From Gibbula magus (Eukaryota; Mollusca; Gastropoda; Trochida; Trochidae), in assembly GCA_936450465.1 (NCBI GenBank), contig OW388305.1, forward strand, positions 35,845,187-35,909,186: a stretch of DNA of 64,000 bases, in the 5' to 3' direction. A program made the position numbers and the translations under genes. The notes under the pieces are model-generated. The model did not search any database. It saw only the letters and a list, made by a program, of their open reading frames with translations, and was not told where the DNA came from. Below, in pieces: positions 24,792 through 37,118 of this stretch (position 1 is the stretch's first letter; each line of letters starts with the position of its first letter).

Positions 24792-24948
24792 ATGAATGTC
24801 ATGTTGCCAAGCTACGTTTCTAACTTCACGTGCTGCATACACTCAAAAGCGCGTGGTTGCGAAGAAGTGGCCAAAACGGAGTGGTCTGATGTTTCAAACA
24901 ATAGTACACATAATAAGAGTTTCAAGGTCCGTTCGGAGGGAAATGAAG
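24792..24948 (+). CDS. Candidate first coding exon, function unknown
   Basis: A comparatively GC-rich island follows the hairpin and ends at an excellent donor, AAG|GTGAGT (24949). From the ATG at 24792 the frame is open for 52 codons plus one base. The peptide has Cys at 14, 15 and 23, is rich in Ser, Asn and Lys, and looks natural in composition. A second frame from the ATG at 24796 is also open for 51 codons to the same donor and is very basic, so the frame is not certain. An in-frame TGA lies 15 bases before the first ATG. I cannot recognise the family, and no second exon is identified downstream, where copy C of the composite repeat begins. Confidence 0.35.
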
Positions 24949-25742
24949 GTGAGTTACATTGTATTTGACACTAATTCATTTGCTGTTTAACCGTATTTGA
25001 CATTTTAGCTCATGTAATAGGGCGTTTTCGAGTGACCAAACGAAATATAAACATGTTCACGATAGTGTTTCATTCACAATATAATACAACTTTGCTTGAC
25101 AAATCGTAATAATGATTTTCACCAGGGCATGGGATAATTGTCTTTACCATTTTGACATTACCGTCTCGTATACTTTTGCATGTCATTTTCATTGACTTTA
25201 AAAATGAAAAGTTCTTTATCGATAATCAATATCGAGTGTTCAATTGATGTCATTGATTTTCTTGCTATCAAACTTTGTAATTTTATCATTTAGATATTTC
25301 GTAAATATTCTGCTATTAAATATGCATCTAGTATTGTTTCATAATATGTTATTTGACTTTAATACGTGCCAACATTCCATAAGGGCGGATTTAAGTTCAA
25401 ATAGTTTCACTCAACTTGCATACCCATTCCCAATCGTAAAATATATCATAACTAATAGTTTCCAATTAAATCGAGCAGCGTCATTATACATGTGTAGAAA
25501 CCGAAACTACACGTCCCATTTTCATGTACAGTAGCCATGACCTATTCAACATTATCAACCATAAATTTGTGCTGATGTTTTGAGTCGATTATCACCAACA
25601 TGGCAATGTTCGGCAACAGCCAGTACTTCCAGATAAAATAACACCTTTAAGTAAAGTAAAAGGAAGTAGCCTATATCACACATACATAAGTCTACAAAAC
25701 TAATACAAGATGAGACATCAGAAATACTGATAACAAACCTCT

Positions 25743-25781
25743 TGATAACCGACCTCTCGGTTGCTTGGAGGTCGGTTATCT
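25743..25781. repeat. Perfect 13-bp hairpin
   Basis: GATAACCGACCTC and GAGGTCGGTTATC pair exactly around a loop of about 13 bases. A further CTGATA / GATAACC pairing surrounds it loosely. Confidence 0.8.
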
Positions 25782-25865
25782 AAAAATAACTACCTCTGAT
25801 ATTGACCTGATAACCACACCACGTGGTGTATATAAACACATCAGGATGACCTCTCCATAACACAA

Positions 25866-28800
25866 ACGTTCTCATCATATCAGTCATGGAATGCATAGAG
25901 CAAATCCTAAAGATTCTGAATTGGGAGATGTCTTTCTCAGCCTACTTAAAAAATGTTGTGACACTTTTGAATATTTATCAAAATAACACACGTACATTGA
26001 TCATACATGATAAATTCCATACACACAAATACAAATACAGAGATGAGTCAAACAATGCTATTTACGAATAAGTTAGCATTATTGAACATGTTTAACATAT
26101 AAAACTCTCCAGAACGTTAGTTATGCAAATCAATTTTCAATTCAATCATAAACATCAAGCAGGGCATTAAGAAGTGGAAAACAAAAGGAAACAAAATTGG
26201 ATGACACATTCTATAATGTGTAGATATATGTCATGTCGGAGTATATTCTCATTCTTTCTGTCATCTGGGCACATAATCAGAACCGTTGTGTATTGAAACG
26301 TTATGGAAGCTGGTATGCAGAAAATCATGTTTTCTTAAGGAAATTAGTACAGACCAAGTTTCCTATCCTTTCAGTTTTCAGCGTTAGTCAGTAAGATCTG
26401 TTCCTGACAGCGACGCTTCAGTGCAGAGCCAGCATTGGGTATTGTATTGATCTGTTACATCGCGTAGATTACGTTGCTGTTCTCTGAATAAGTTTTCAAT
26501 TCTTAAATCTGCATCAGTAATTTAAACCACCTTCAGTCAGTAAAACATATGGGTTAATTAGACACAAATTAATAGAATAGGGTACATTTTCCTTATGGTT
26601 AGACCAAGTGCTAATGTTTTTTGTGAATACGATTTTCACAAGAATAAGATTGGTAACTATATGGCTGTTATTCTTATATTGAAATATGAATGCGTTATTT
26701 CTGGTCTAAACGCATCTTTAGAAGAAAGTGAATTCTGATATAGATGCTGGCTCTCAAAAAATTCCCAAGATGTCCAAAGGCTAAATAGCTTTAAGGTAAA
26801 TCCATTGAGTTTCATTATATTTTATTTGACTTTAATACGTGCCAAAATACCATATATGCTGATTTCAGTTCAAATACTTTCACTTAACTCTAATCTTCAT
26901 CCCGAATCACCAAATATATCATAATTTTTAGTTTCCAATGAAAATCAAACAACATCAATACACATGTGCGGAAACCGAAACTCCACGTCAAATTAACATA
27001 AATAGTTGTTATATGACCTATTGAACATTATCAAATCAAATTTGACTTTTATCTATTGGAAATAACTTTACTGATTGAATCGCACCACTGTCCGATTTTC
27101 GATCAGAAATTACGACTTTTGCCTTGAAATCATCTCTATACTTAGTCGACTATCATGAAAATGGCAATTTTCGACAGCAGTCTATACTTCGCAATAAAAT
27201 AACGTGGCTTATATGTTTGGCAAATTTGACCCCAAACAACAGAATGGATGCACATTTAAGATAATAAAATACATAAGAGCGCATTGGTGACTCGATTTAT
27301 AACCACCTTATGGAGAGAAGCTAAATCTCAGTAATATGCTGATTTTCAATGGAATGTCATTGCGCGAATATAAAGAGGGAATCTAACTTTTGTTGGCCTT
27401 CATCATCCTGAGATCCTACTAATGAGATCTCCGGGGATAAAATCATGGACTTGATTTCCGTAGAGAAACACATTATCGTGAGTACATCAGGTAATGGATT
27501 GAAAGCGATGCTGATTTTATCTCGGTTTTCTATCATCATTACAGATGTGTTCTTTTCAAAGACAACATACAAATGGAGGCACTGCAAACTGAATATAGTA
27601 TTAAAGTGTCTAATTGAGATTCCATCAGCATCGTTAGTGTACTCCATTTACATACATAAAATAGTATTAACTCTCTTAATGATGAATTCCTTCATTTTCA
27701 TATAATCATTTGCCTGGCTTTTGTAAACAATATGCTTAAAATGAAGATTTTTTATACCAATTTCTTTTAAACATCTTTGAAACGAAATAATGTTTTTGAT
27801 ATATCAACTTAATTTTAATTTATGTCATTTACTTTGTTTTTTAAGACACTGTTCTCAACATGTGTTAATAGGCATTGCAAATGATTGTGTAAAAGGTCAT
27901 CATTCTATGGCGTCATGGTGTGGCAGCTGATGTCATAGCGATGATGATAACGATGATGATCCAAGTATACATCTTCGACTGTATGGGTATGGGTATGGTA
28001 ACTAGAGAGATCACAACTCCGTATCGCACAGTTATAAGTCGAGCAAGTTGACAGAATCTCCACAATTGAGTATGACAATGTTTGCAATATGACTCTGCAA
28101 TTTTATACTTAAATATCCAACTAAAACTAAAAAAATATGTTTATGTCTGTACTCTATCAATGAATGGGATTGAAGGTGACTTATATTGACAGAAAACCAT
28201 TTTCATAACCTTTAAAAAATTGATACCTTGAAAAATCGAAAAACATTCGTTCGAACATCTGAAACCGTCTATTTCCAGTCGTAATACACATGCTTTTTGC
28301 AAAATTTTGTTATTGTGCACGAGATATGCATAACAGTTATTGAAAATCAATAACATAAGGTGTGAAATTTTGCAATCTGCAAAAGTATATATGATAACCT
28401 TTGTGTGATGAGAATATATCAATATATTATTATCCGCTGAGATGTAACAATCATGAAGAGACATATCACGAATGACGTTATAACCAAGTTAACTGTTATA
28501 TGTAGACTACAACACTTCGGTAACACCAAACAATCCAATTGACTCGTACATTTACAATCACTTTGTCTGCAGCTTTGTCTTAATACACGATCAGAGTTTG
28601 TAGAAGAGGGGTTTATAGTACCAACCATGACACCAGACGATTATCTGCAGATGGTTTTAAGAAAGAGTATTTGAACAAGGATGTTCTTTTTAAATTATGT
28701 GTCACATCATCATGAAATTTCCTGCTAAATTGAATCAGTAACCATTGTTCAATCAAAATATTTGAGTACTTTTGTTTTAATTGATATATCTGATTTTAAA

Positions 28801-31320
28801 ATACCTTTGCAATAATCTATTCTTTTAGTTTTTAAAAACATATTAGTCAAAATTTACATTTTTATATCCATCCTCTTGTTATATTTGCAGAGAAAAACTA
28901 TAACTAACATATAATATTTACATTTGTTGATAGAAAAAACATCACAGGAAAATATTCATATCTGACTTATGACTTCTTTTAATAGATGTTATCCATCTCA
29001 GATCATTTGTACTTTGGAAATATAACTTAAATAACCAATTAAAGATGTTTTTTTAAATGTTGGTGTTACTGAAACGACTTGCGGTAGCTCGATTTCAAAA
29101 TTTTACTATATATTTTTTGGAATAACTGGTCATTATTGTTATGTTTCTTACAAACTCTCATATCAGTGAAATAGAAATGTTGAACAAGTGTAATGAAACA
29201 TGTACCCGGTACACATCCGACAATAGAGTTTGCCAATGTTGTTGTATTATTGATCAACTGGAATCTGTACGGGGTCATGTATTATTACCTGAACAGCTGT
29301 CCACAACATGATGACAAATGCCTTTTGACTATTCCACCATAATCTTGCACCTTTTCCTCTGTTCATCAAATAGTTAACAAAGATAATATCTGCAGATGGA
29401 AACATTTCATGTATGGTAGTAACACAGATATTAAAAAAGATGCTTAAAATGAATAACATAATAAATAGTAATAAACTAATTATATGTATGAAAAGGCTTG
29501 AAAGGTGTTTGCAAATGTCAGAGCCTTATACAGTTTCATTCAAACAGAGCACCAGAGCAACCATTAGGAGTTGTTCACATTTTGTACCTGAGAAATTGAA
29601 GGCAACTAACATGTGATATTCCATTCTCTACAGTAATTTTCTATCATTTAATCTCTGCTACAAGTGGACCTTATGTATCTCTTCAAGAAAAACCTAATCT
29701 CGTGACAGTTTTGCAACACATATACCATCCTTATCTCCAACCAATACAATAAATCGTACATCTCTGACTGAATGAACCTCTGTACAACAGAGATCGAACG
29801 GTCCTACTGAATCCCCGTCACCACGAAAACGCCCAATTCGTAACTGGTGTTATGTTGGAATAAAATAACCTCCGTGAGATGAGAATGTGACATTAAATCT
29901 AGATACTATTTCTGAACATAAGAAGTAGAAGATCATGCTTTGTACTTTACATTCTGAGATAGTTCATACATAGTACAGGATCAGTTCACGTACCCTCAGT
30001 CCAGGAATAATATGTACAAATAGAGTTAAGGAGAATTGATGACGTCAGGTGTTGAACGACATGGAAAAACAATCCAGTCTTGTGTGAAAATATCCGAGCT
30101 TTTTAGTTATTGGTTTTCTTCATCTTTTAAAAATACTCTGTTTGATTTCAGCTCGAAATATTTTCTGAAATGGAAATTATCTGATGTTTTTGCTCTTCAT
30201 CATGTAAAAACTAATTTGTTTGAAATCAACTTGAAATGGGTCCTCAAATAGACTTTCAATCAAAACAAACATCTGAAGCTTTGAGACCAGATCCCACTTC
30301 CTGCACACTTGACATGCAACACGAGTCAGTCAAGGACTTTCTATTCAACTTCAATTTCAATACAAGAACAACCAGGCAAAGAAGTTGTGACATTTCAGAT
30401 CATTGTAGATAGCCTTTGGTGGTTATAATTTTTGTGACTGCTGGACACACTATGTAGCCCGTTGGGCGTCAATTTGAAAGTATACAAATATAGAATAGAA
30501 TAAAAGACACACGTCATTTGATGTATTTACTTTTTTGTCAAATATCATGTATGATATTGAAGGTATTTGATACTATAGGTTTAATGCATCAAATGTAAGC
30601 TAATTAAATAGCAATGGGTGTTAGCAATCTCTGAGCTACTGATACTGATACTTGTTGCTGTAAACTCAAAAACACTTACATATTTTTTTTTGATTGAATG
30701 AAATGCTCTGGTCATGTACATGTTCTACAAAACTAAATGCATGTATAAAGTAACTATTTGCCGAAGATGCACGTGCAGTTCTTTGAAAATAGTTAAACTA
30801 ACTTACACTTAAATCTGCCTCAGATATTTAAAGGAGGGTCAGGTGTTAGTGCTCTCAACTTGAAACCAATGATGGAGACTGGTGCGGGTTATACCTTGCG
30901 TAGTTATGTGCAGGGGACGAGTTGTTTAAACTAATTAAGTGGACACATTGACACTAGCCAGTGACCTTTTTATGTTGGGTAAGTTTTGCTGGTTTCTTGA
31001 TATTCATAAGCATTTGATCGATAACAACTCAGAGGAATTAGATTTGTTACATTTTATTGATTGAAAGTTGCTACTAATTAAAAATGCTGTGTGGTATTTT
31101 TTAACTTGAGTTCATTATCCCCTGTCGTTATTTCCGTGACATTTCTGGCAAGTATTCTTTTTTGCCAAAGATTTATGCATAAGTGACACTGTTGTCTTTC
31201 CATCTGGTCACTTGGGACGTGACTGTTGCTTAACGTGAAGACATGCATTGATTTAATGATGTCAGTTCACTCCACCATTAGTTCAATTAGCACAGATACG
31301 ATACGATTTATAAATACGAA
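25866..31320 (+). repeat. Composite repeat, copy C
   Basis: The left block 25866-26060 matches 4690-5235 and 13770-14220. The interior runs through 26360-26480 (S block), 27340-27600, 27900-28060, 28380-28680, 29500-29590, 29670-30330, 30350-30410, 30720-30980 and 31100-31160, and the right-end block is 31180-31320. All are in the same order and orientation as copy B. Frames in it (27357-27647, 27905-28087, 28141-28464) are shared only in part with the other copies and contain no domain I recognise. Copy C lacks the minisatellite and the tandem triplication. Confidence 0.75.
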
Positions 31321-31870
31321 TATACTTTCCATTAATGATTGTTGATTGTGTTAGAATCAACTTATTTTAAATGACATTTTGCTTTTGTTTTCTCTAATCA
31401 TCACTAAACTTTCAAATATGCTTTCTTTAGGCTAATTGTTTTTATTCAATAAGCATGTTTAAAAAACTTATCATAACAATGCAAAACATAAAATGGACTA
31501 AGTTATGATTGAAAAAGTTTAGGCCAGCTTAAAATATAGGGTATCTACCAAGCGCCTTTGAGTATGATCACCGACAGTTTGTTGTCATAGTTTATTCTTG
31601 AAATGCGATGGAATCTACCAATCATATTATTGATTATAAGCATAATACGATAACATAATAAGATAACATATGTTGTGTATCTATAAATGATTTATGAATT
31701 TTTAAAAATGCGTAAAAATTAAAACACTTAATTGCAAGCATTAATCTTATACTTTGTCAACCATTCACAATGGTCTGTGTGAATGTCATGCTAAATTCCG
31801 GTATTTTGTGTGCGGTTTTCTTTTTGCCCCGTCACAAAGAAGTTGTCAGGGGATATGGAAATGATCTCAG
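31321..31870. other. AT-rich spacer
   Basis: Nothing recognised. Confidence 0.4.
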
Positions 31871-31875
31871 TCCGG

Positions 31876-32290
31876 GTTTCGTTTCCGGACCAGAACAAAA
31901 AAACTGTCATACCTAGCTCAATGAAACTAGGTATTTGGAACATTTTGGGCTTTTCTACATTTGGAATTTATTTTCAGCCGTTTCCATGGAAACATACTCC
32001 TACATTATGTGGAATAATCACCATGTTGATATGTGCCTTTTGGGTTTTTAACTACTTTGGCATTTTGGGTTTAGCCATTTCCATGGAAACATAGCTTAAC
32101 ATTTTGTTTTTAAATTTTCGTTTCCGGACCAGAACAAATGTTAGACCAAGCTCAATGAAACATGGTGTGTGAAATAATCATCATGTTTAGATTTGTTATT
32201 TTTCCCTCACCTTTTTGAGACTTTTATTATTAGCCATTTCCATGGAAAAAAACATCATCTGGATTCCGGAGCAAAACTCAAAATGCTTCT
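31876..32290 (+). repeat. Degenerate tandem repeat, about 242-bp period
   Basis: TTTCGTTTCCGGACCAGAAC occurs at about 31876 and 32118, followed each time by AGCTCAATGAAAC and by the palindromic word TTTCCATGGAAA (31981, 32076, 32236). A third, more diverged GGATTCCGGAGCAAAACT lies at 32262. The 94-codon frame 31810-32094 runs through the repeat and is probably not a gene. Confidence 0.7.
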
Positions 32291-33129
32291 TACAATATTA
32301 CTTCCAGATCAGATCTTGAAATCTGTTAGGCAGAGATTAATGTATCTTAGGAAGAATATATTCTTGTGTAGCATGAATTCATTAATAATGAGTTATTTAG
32401 GATATATAAATGAATACACCTTCATTATGATTGTTTAGTATATGTTTAACTTTATGCAGATTCTGTCTACTTGTTTTTGTAGTATTCATAATAATGTATT
32501 AAGTTTGACATTTAAATGTTACTCAATGCAGGTATCGCTGAAACGTAATTTACATATATACTATATTTTTCAAATAATGACTGTTCCATTTAGGTGTTGT
32601 TTCTATTGCAAATATTTTTTCTTTCTATTTTAAGGTGTATTTCAGTGTGAAACTTCTTTCATTTCGTAACATTACAGAACGCCATGTACGACAACACCCA
32701 GTGTTTCTGATCCGGATCAATACAGTTTTGATTAACTATGCATGGAATCATACAATCACGAATATCCCACTTCTTCGATAACACCTACAGTTGTAACCAT
32801 GCTTGTTGACTTCTCTACCAACATAGCAATATTTAGCTTTGACCTGATTTCATATCCATCTACTTCTTGACTCACTAGCCAGGTGTGATACTAGTCTAGT
32901 ATTTTAACGTCTTTAACTAGTTAAAAACTACTAAAAATGTGTATAACATGGTAAATCGCTCCATCAAGGAAGCTGATATTTTACAGATCTAGTTGTTGAG
33001 GAAGTTTACCTTGCCGGATGGTAATGACAACCGAGTCAAGCCTGTACTAACTGAGCTTTTCAAATGATATCACTGTTCATTATGTAAACCAAATTATGTA
33101 AATCTATTTGAAATCAATCTAAAATGTTT
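32291..33129. other. AT-rich spacer
   Basis: Short frames only (32193-32438, 32442-32633), with no coding character. Confidence 0.4.
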
Positions 33130-33400
33130 TCTTTATGTTCCATTCAAGAAGAACATCTGGAAGTCAAGGATTTGATTCCACTTTCTACACTCGTGAAATG
33201 CAACACGGATCCGTGACTTTCTAGTCAATTTCATGTTTAATCCAAAACAGCGAACAGAGAACGTGCAGATCAGGGGATACTTAACGACCTTCAATTTAAT
33301 ACCACATTTATCAAACGAGTAAATGATTTGGTATAAAAAGAATGACGGCGAGTTTGATTCCAAATATTTCACGAGTTAAATAAAAATGGAATTGTATGGA
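33130..33400 (-). repeat. Diverged fragment of the composite repeat with an open minus-strand frame
   Basis: On the minus strand it resembles 21820-22030, 30170-30410 and, inversely, 6290-6480. The peptide segment ECRKWNQILDF in the 79-codon frame 33133-33372 corresponds to VCRKWDQVSKL in copy B. This copy has no stop over the shared stretch, whereas copies A, B and C do. It may be a remnant of an ancestral coding segment carried by the repeat. The family is not recognised. Confidence 0.45.
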
Positions 33401-33540
33401 AAGAAGTTTAGTATTCTATTTATTACCTGCCAATATTAATCATGCGAAAAGCACATCTGCAAACCATTGAACAACTTAGTTTATCACCACTCGCGTGAAA
33501 TACATATTACGGCATCATGATAGAAGCTTACCTTCTGCAG

Positions 33541-33601
33541 TTGTATGCTGCAAGGCTGGGTGGAAGCCGCCAGTCAACTGCCATTGAACATATACACCAC
33601 G
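33541..33601 (+). pseudogene. Candidate exon, possibly a decayed EGF-like exon
   Basis: A GC-rich 61-base island lies between an acceptor (CTTACCTTCTGCAG, ending 33540) and a donor-like GTATAA (33602). Two frames are open throughout. The third reads VCCKAGWKPPVNCH and then a TGA, and its C..C.AGW.PP..C pattern resembles molluscan EGF-like modules. The stop would make it a broken exon. The assignment is tentative. Confidence 0.25.
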
Positions 33602-34586
33602 GTATAATTTTAAGGTTTTAGATTACTGCATATGAAATGAGTAAATGTGTAGCAATAATTCCATTTTTAGTTATGAAAAACGATGTTCATTATTATAAGT
33701 AGTTCGCTATTCACTTTGTACTTAAATAGAAACATGTACCATTGATACCCTTAGTCCATGCGTCTTTTCAAACAGAAGGAATTAACTTCTTCCCCAGTTC
33801 CATGTTTTGTTTGTTTGTTGCACCCGTGTCAGTATCACACAATTACTATATATGTTTGTAAAATGAATAAATAGATCTTAACAGGGTATTTGCCCGTTCA
33901 TAAAGGATTTTGATTGATAGCTATAAACTGGAAATGTCTACTCTTGTTTTACAAATGGATATAGAGACTGATGTTTTATATAACATGATTTTAAATTGAA
34001 AAGTTATAATCTTTGTGCAGTTTTAATTTAGATATCCAACTGATTAATGAGTAAACAATCGTGCATGCTAACTAGGAAGAAGTTGTTATCCGGAATATTT
34101 ATATATTTCTTTTTTCCATGCTCTTGCTTTCTTGATTATGATCCCGCATTTCTAAATTAGCACGAGATAGTTATACCATAAGTGAAGCCTCTTTATAAGG
34201 TACATTTACACGAAGGAATACCTTTGATCAACTCAAAACCACCAATAAAGTTGATATTCAATTGGATATAGATAATATAAATAACAAGAGTGTATTTATG
34301 CAAACGGTCATGTCATATCTTCACTTACATCATCAAGATCATTTAAAATAGAGAAACAATCTTATATTAAGACATAATAAGAGAACATGTTTAAGATATT
34401 TCATTAGATAAAAGTAATGTTACAAAATCTCCTAATTCAACATTTTATTAGATTATTTATTAAGTATATGTCATATGATATCATTTAATAGTACGATGAT
34501 CATAAAATGGCAATGTCAGACCAAAGCAAAATAAATCTTGAGATTTATAATCAGATATACATCCCATTAAATTAAGAGAGATATTA
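33602..34586. other. AT-rich spacer
   Basis: Nothing recognised. Confidence 0.4.
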
Positions 34587-34630
34587 TTTAACGCCGCTTT
34601 GGCAGTATTGCATCCATTTACAGCGAGAAA
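34587..34630 (-). mobile_element. SINE tail fragment
   Basis: TTTAACGCCGCTTTGGCAG and the following GTATTGCATCC resemble the minus-strand end of the abalone-type SINE seen intact at 5623-5931. Only the 3' end remains. Confidence 0.6.
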
Positions 34631-35503
34631 TTTGAATTTAACCAATTAAAGAAAGTGTACATTGTATATCCCTTACTATACCCAACATTAAATTAAATAC
34701 TATCAATTTGTAAAGATATTGATGGAGATAAACATGAAAACTGCAATGAATCACAAGTAGTGTATCAATGACAGTTAATACACAGTGTCTACAATATATC
34801 CATCACCCCAATGCCACGTACATTGTTGTCGTATAACCCTAAACTGGTTACTTTATGTATTACATGCATATGCTAACGTTCTTTTCATCATTAATAATTA
34901 ATGATAAAATATGTCTTTAAAAATCAATTTGTCCAATAATTTACAAAAACAATTTCATGTGTCTCTTATAATTACTGTGTCTAACTATCAAAACATGAAG
35001 TATGGTTTTTAAAATGGAATATATTTAGTCATTTTAGTCCATCTTAGGAACGTAGGCGAGGCTGTTATCAGAAAGAAGATCATTTATTATTTATTTGATT
35101 TTTGAAGACAGTGAAAAGTGTCAAAATAGTTCATGGCAATACTCCTTGAAATTGGATCAAGGCTGTATCATTTTGTTCAGGTTATATACTCGACTCGAGC
35201 CCGTTATGTGTCATTTAAATGAAAAGAAGAACGTTATCTCCCAATAAAGTATAATAATTACATGTTTCATTCATGGAATTTAAAAATACACAAAACAACA
35301 CTTCAGTATTTTAAAACCAGCTTAAATGACTGCTTCTTTCATCACTGCAGCAAATTTTGATATATACTTTCACCCGATTTAAACCTTCATGTGATTTATA
35401 CAAATTGATGTGGCATTCCTGGAACTACATGTATTTATATAAACTGGTCTCATTTGATATCTTACTAAAGTTTGTTGGAGTAGTTTGTAAATTGTTACAT
35501 ATA
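34631..35503. other. AT-rich spacer
   Basis: Nothing recognised. Confidence 0.4.
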
Positions 35504-36117
35504 TAGCTGCGTACCGAAAGTTTGTTCACCTACATTTTATCTTAGTGCAAATATCATGTAAATTGAGGTTCATTGTTCACATACAATGACAATGAATCAG
35601 CGTATAACCATGAGTAAAACATTAATTCTCATAAGTATCCTGTGATCGTCAGGACGGTGGTCCGTGTTAATGAACATGGCTCAATGAAATAGACAGAAGG
35701 GGTCAAAATTTTAATATTAAAGTTTCATTGATTTTCTTATAAAAGTTTTCATTTTGACTAAATGAGAACAAACTCATCACACATACATTGGATAAGTATA
35801 AGAGGCAGTTTATGAGGTATATTTGACCAAGCTTAATTTGATCACTTGCCGAATATTTCACAGAAGACAATAGAAACTGTAGTTTTGAAAAGAATGACCC
35901 CTGGTCTCTTCAAAAAGACCTGCAAAAACTTAAACTGCTTACTATGAGTCTTCAAATCTGATTATGTTATGGACCACTCGGCTGTCTTCTGATAATGAAC
36001 CATGCAAAATGATCGGTGTAGTTTTCGCGTTGTTTTGATGCTTCAAAGACATGTCAAATTACATGATATTTGCACTTAAATACACAGGTATGTGAACAAA
36101 CTTTCGTTGCGCAGCTG
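35504..36117. mobile_element. Tc1/mariner-type MITE with about 60-bp terminal inverted repeats
   Basis: Left end TAGCTGCGTACCGAAAG; right end, reverse strand, CAGCTGCGCAACGAAAG. Both continue with TTTGTTCACMTAC and, after a short gap, GTGCAAATATCATGTAA. TA flanks both sides (35502-35503 and 36118-36119). The 614-bp interior has no long frame. The plus/minus frames nearby are inside the element. Confidence 0.85.
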
Positions 36118-36790
36118 TATATTACTGTATTTTTAATGAACGTGTGTGTACCCAATAACTGCAGATACACCATTTTTGGTTGATTTGCGACCTTTAAAGA
36201 TACAGTATGTGACCAGTAGGTGCAACAAAGGAGTGACATTTATATTTTATTGCTGAACGTGTTCCCATTACAAATATGTTTCATAAAAAAAATCCAGAGT
36301 AACAAATTATGGAACTTAACAATATATACTCTCTGTATTGTTATACAAAACAAAATGTCAACAAATAGGGTTATTTGGAAATATTACTTCTATTAAGTCT
36401 TCACAAAAAGCGTTTAGATAAATTGTCAAAAATGGCTGATAGAATTTACAAAGATTTATAATATTTGTAATGAACTCGGTTTTTTTTATTCATCAAAGCA
36501 AATTGTGATTAATACATTTTTTTTTAGATTCCAACATTTTCGTGATTACCTTCATCTTATCGTTTCATTTCATTGCCACTTAAAATCCATACCCAATCAT
36601 GTGGCTGTTCTAATAAAAAGTTTCAACTTCAGACAACCTGAGGTTTTTATACACATATCGGCACAGTTTACAAGAATTTATAATATTTTAAGAAAAAAGT
36701 TTACTGTTCTGATCAATAAACTCGATTTACTTGTAAAACAGGAAAAGTTCAATTACGTCTAAATTCATAAATCTCGTGGATTTCTTTGAG
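36118..36790. other. AT-rich spacer before the decayed paralogous exon
   Basis: The 85-codon frame 36505-36762 starts after a T-rich tract and is probably chance. I did not find a counterpart here of the signal-peptide exon at 43297. Confidence 0.4.
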
Positions 36791-36859
36791 GGAAATTCTC
36801 AGTCAGATTGAAGTGTTATGTTAAAGAGAACAGCTGTATGAAAGAAACACTTTATAAAC
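36791..36859 (+). pseudogene. Decayed paralogue of the cysteine-rich exon at 43802-43874
   Basis: After a TTTCTTTGAG acceptor, this 69-base stretch matches the later exon almost codon by codon (KFSxRxKC, xVKExNSC, KETL). Relative to it, one base is missing at the start, one codon is missing in the middle, the last Cys is Tyr, and the donor GTAAGT has become ACAAGT. It therefore should not be spliced or translated in the original way. Flanking sequence is related too, more loosely, to about 37000. I read it as the relic of a tandem gene duplication. Confidence 0.6.
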
Positions 36860-37118
36860 ACAAGTATCAAGGAAAATACCTATAATACAAACTCTCGCCT
36901 CTGTAGAGAAGTAACAAATGTGTTTTTTGCAAAGAACAACTTGAACACTTGGGATTGAGCTATATAGTGCAACATAACATCTAAGAACCCATTTCTTAAA
37001 TAGCCCCCGACAGAAAATCAGTACCATAATCCTAAATCGACAGGAACTGAACTGAAAGATCAAATCTGTGAATGACAACGTGCAAATGATTTACATGGAA
37101 GTAATTTTAAAAGCGGCT

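Noticed and set aside
28141..28464. 107-codon minus-strand frame
   Set aside because: Not conserved in copy B and rich in AT-driven residues.
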